Shown: piece after piece, positions 18,029 to 18,901 of the stretch | Position numbering within the stretch: position 1 is the first letter of the stretch | Layout of the letters: the number at the start of each line of letters is the position of its first letter | Source of the DNA: Trachelipus rathkii | Lineage: Eukaryota; Arthropoda; Malacostraca; Isopoda; Trachelipodidae | DNA: 18,901 bases | NCBI GenBank assembly: GCA_015478945.1 | Contig: JABUQX010004686.1 | Coordinates: 42,501 to 61,401, forward strand | Reading direction: 5' to 3' | The notes under the pieces: generated by a model | What the model saw: only the letters and a program-made list of their open reading frames with translations | What the model was told of the DNA's origin: nothing | The model's database searches: none | Program-made: the position numbers and the translations under genes

Positions 18029-18901
18029 TTAATGATTCCTAATTCCAATGCTTTCTATATAAGTATTGAAACTTAGCAGGATAATCCCTCCATTTCACAA
18101 GTAATGCTTATTTTTTCCTTTACCTCTTGTAGCTAAATTCTTTTCAATTTTATATTAGTGAGTACAGGGTTGAACATTATTTTTGTATTTCTTGTTTTAA
18201 AATCCTCCATTTTAATCTTTTCATCATCTTTAATCGCTAATCCTTCTTTGCACGACAGAGTGGACGGATATTTGTGATTTAAAACTTCGCGTAGTCCATC
18301 CCGCTTCATACCCTTTCCTGAAATCTTTCAATACTGTTCGAGAAACTCTTAGCATAATCGTTTACCTTATTCCTGCACTTATCTTTTATTCTTGGTTTTT
18401 CCTTTTTCACACCATATCGCTATTCGTCTCTACGTTTTTGACTTTCTAAGGTGCGCCTTTATAGTTTTATGGTAAGACCTGTTATAAGAATAAGATATGT
18501 CTTACCTTTATCAATATATTAAAAGTATTGTATTTTAGTAATACCTATGCAGGCGTTCTTTAATAGTACGTTGGACTCTTTCAACTATTGCCGTTTGTTT
18601 TAGAAATGTATTTGTAATAGCTTATACCATACTCCCAAGTCAGCTCCTGAAACTCTCGACCTTGAATTCCATTCCTGAATCTGTCGCAGAAATGATTTAG
18701 GTGTTTCCTCTCATCCTCTTAAATTTCAAGTACTTTCGCAGTGCAACTTGTTACTGACTCTTTTATCTTTTTAAGGGCTTCAAAACCACAAGTCATCTAG
18801 AGTATCGTCAATAGTAAACAGTATGTATTGAAATCCTTCATTATAAACTATTATTTCAAATCATTTCCGATAAATCTAAATTGCCATACATGTGAGCTGT
18901 G
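18029..18901 (-). pseudogene. INT: retroviral-like integrase with chromodomain, Polinton type (partial)
   Basis: The gene enters from the right edge of the window and its N-terminal zinc-binding part is not included. Catalytic (rve) core motifs occur in order: TIDD (first Asp, ~18807), TDSGMEF (second Asp at 18679-18681), then IVERVQRTIKERLHRYY (catalytic Glu at 18580-18582), 33 codons after the second Asp, close to D-35-E spacing. QGREFQELTWEYGISYY lies between. After a poorly preserved linker, RGKGKNKHYL and FNTYIESIGI (about 18120-18040) look like the chromodomain that ends Polinton and adintovirus integrases ('KxYLVKWKGYPxxFNSWI'). TAA is at 18029-18031, 18 bp before the penton ATG. Many stops. 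A Ty3-type integrase would share these domains, but the capsid neighbours favour Polinton. Confidence 0.75.

Noticed and set aside
18029..18901. Ty3/chromovirus retrotransposon integrase
   Set aside because: The domain content would fit, but no gag, protease or reverse transcriptase is nearby, and four Polinton/adintovirus genes follow immediately on the same strand.

Overview
The window looks like intergenic, repeat-dominated nuclear DNA from an animal, probably an invertebrate. It is AT-rich, holds at least nine (TA)n microsatellite blocks, several satellites, a mariner transposon, a Penelope-like retroelement and a decayed Polinton/Maverick (adintovirus-like) DNA virus or transposon. I saw no intact long gene, no rRNA or tRNA, no CRISPR array and no bacterial operon. 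An arthropod (possibly crustacean) host is only a guess from the transposon mix. All family names rest on motifs read by eye; no database search was done.

Layout. 1-1260: mostly featureless, with a broken, charged, coiled-coil-like reading frame at about 497-1075. 1344-3206: a segment bounded by a perfect 20-bp inverted repeat, holding about four diverged copies of a ~330-bp unit with internal dyad symmetry. 3207-3940: five copies of a ~130-bp satellite. 3941-7228: unique AT-rich DNA, GC-rich 'gcgcc' repeat patches, a 236-bp tandem duplication, (TA)n blocks and a minus-strand fragment that resembles a Penelope-type 3' end with a hammerhead-like fold. 7412-9290: plus-strand remnants of a Polinton/adintovirus module (packaging ATPase, a small basic protein, a Gln-rich protein). 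9428-10694: mariner transposase pseudogene. 10816-11931: 5'-truncated Penelope-like element, framed by an inverted ~82-bp repeat. 11970-12404: (TA)n. 12480-13795: a chain of low-complexity minisatellites. 14041-14162: more GC-rich repeat. 14266-14547: a 140-bp duplication. 14778-18901: minus-strand Polinton/adintovirus module, read from the right edge leftwards as integrase, penton-like minor capsid, Gly-rich basic virion protein, double-jelly-roll major capsid protein and adenain-type protease.

How the parts fit. The minus-strand block is compact: the integrase stop lies ~18 bp before the penton ATG and the capsid stop 7 bp before the protease ATG. This is what one viral late/integration cluster would look like. 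The plus-strand ATPase group points toward it, so the two are best explained as the converging halves of one element, split by about 5.5 kb of later mariner, Penelope and satellite DNA. Every viral frame has frameshifts and stops, so this is a fossil. No protein-primed DNA polymerase B and no terminal inverted repeats of the viral element were found; its ends either lie outside the window or are lost.
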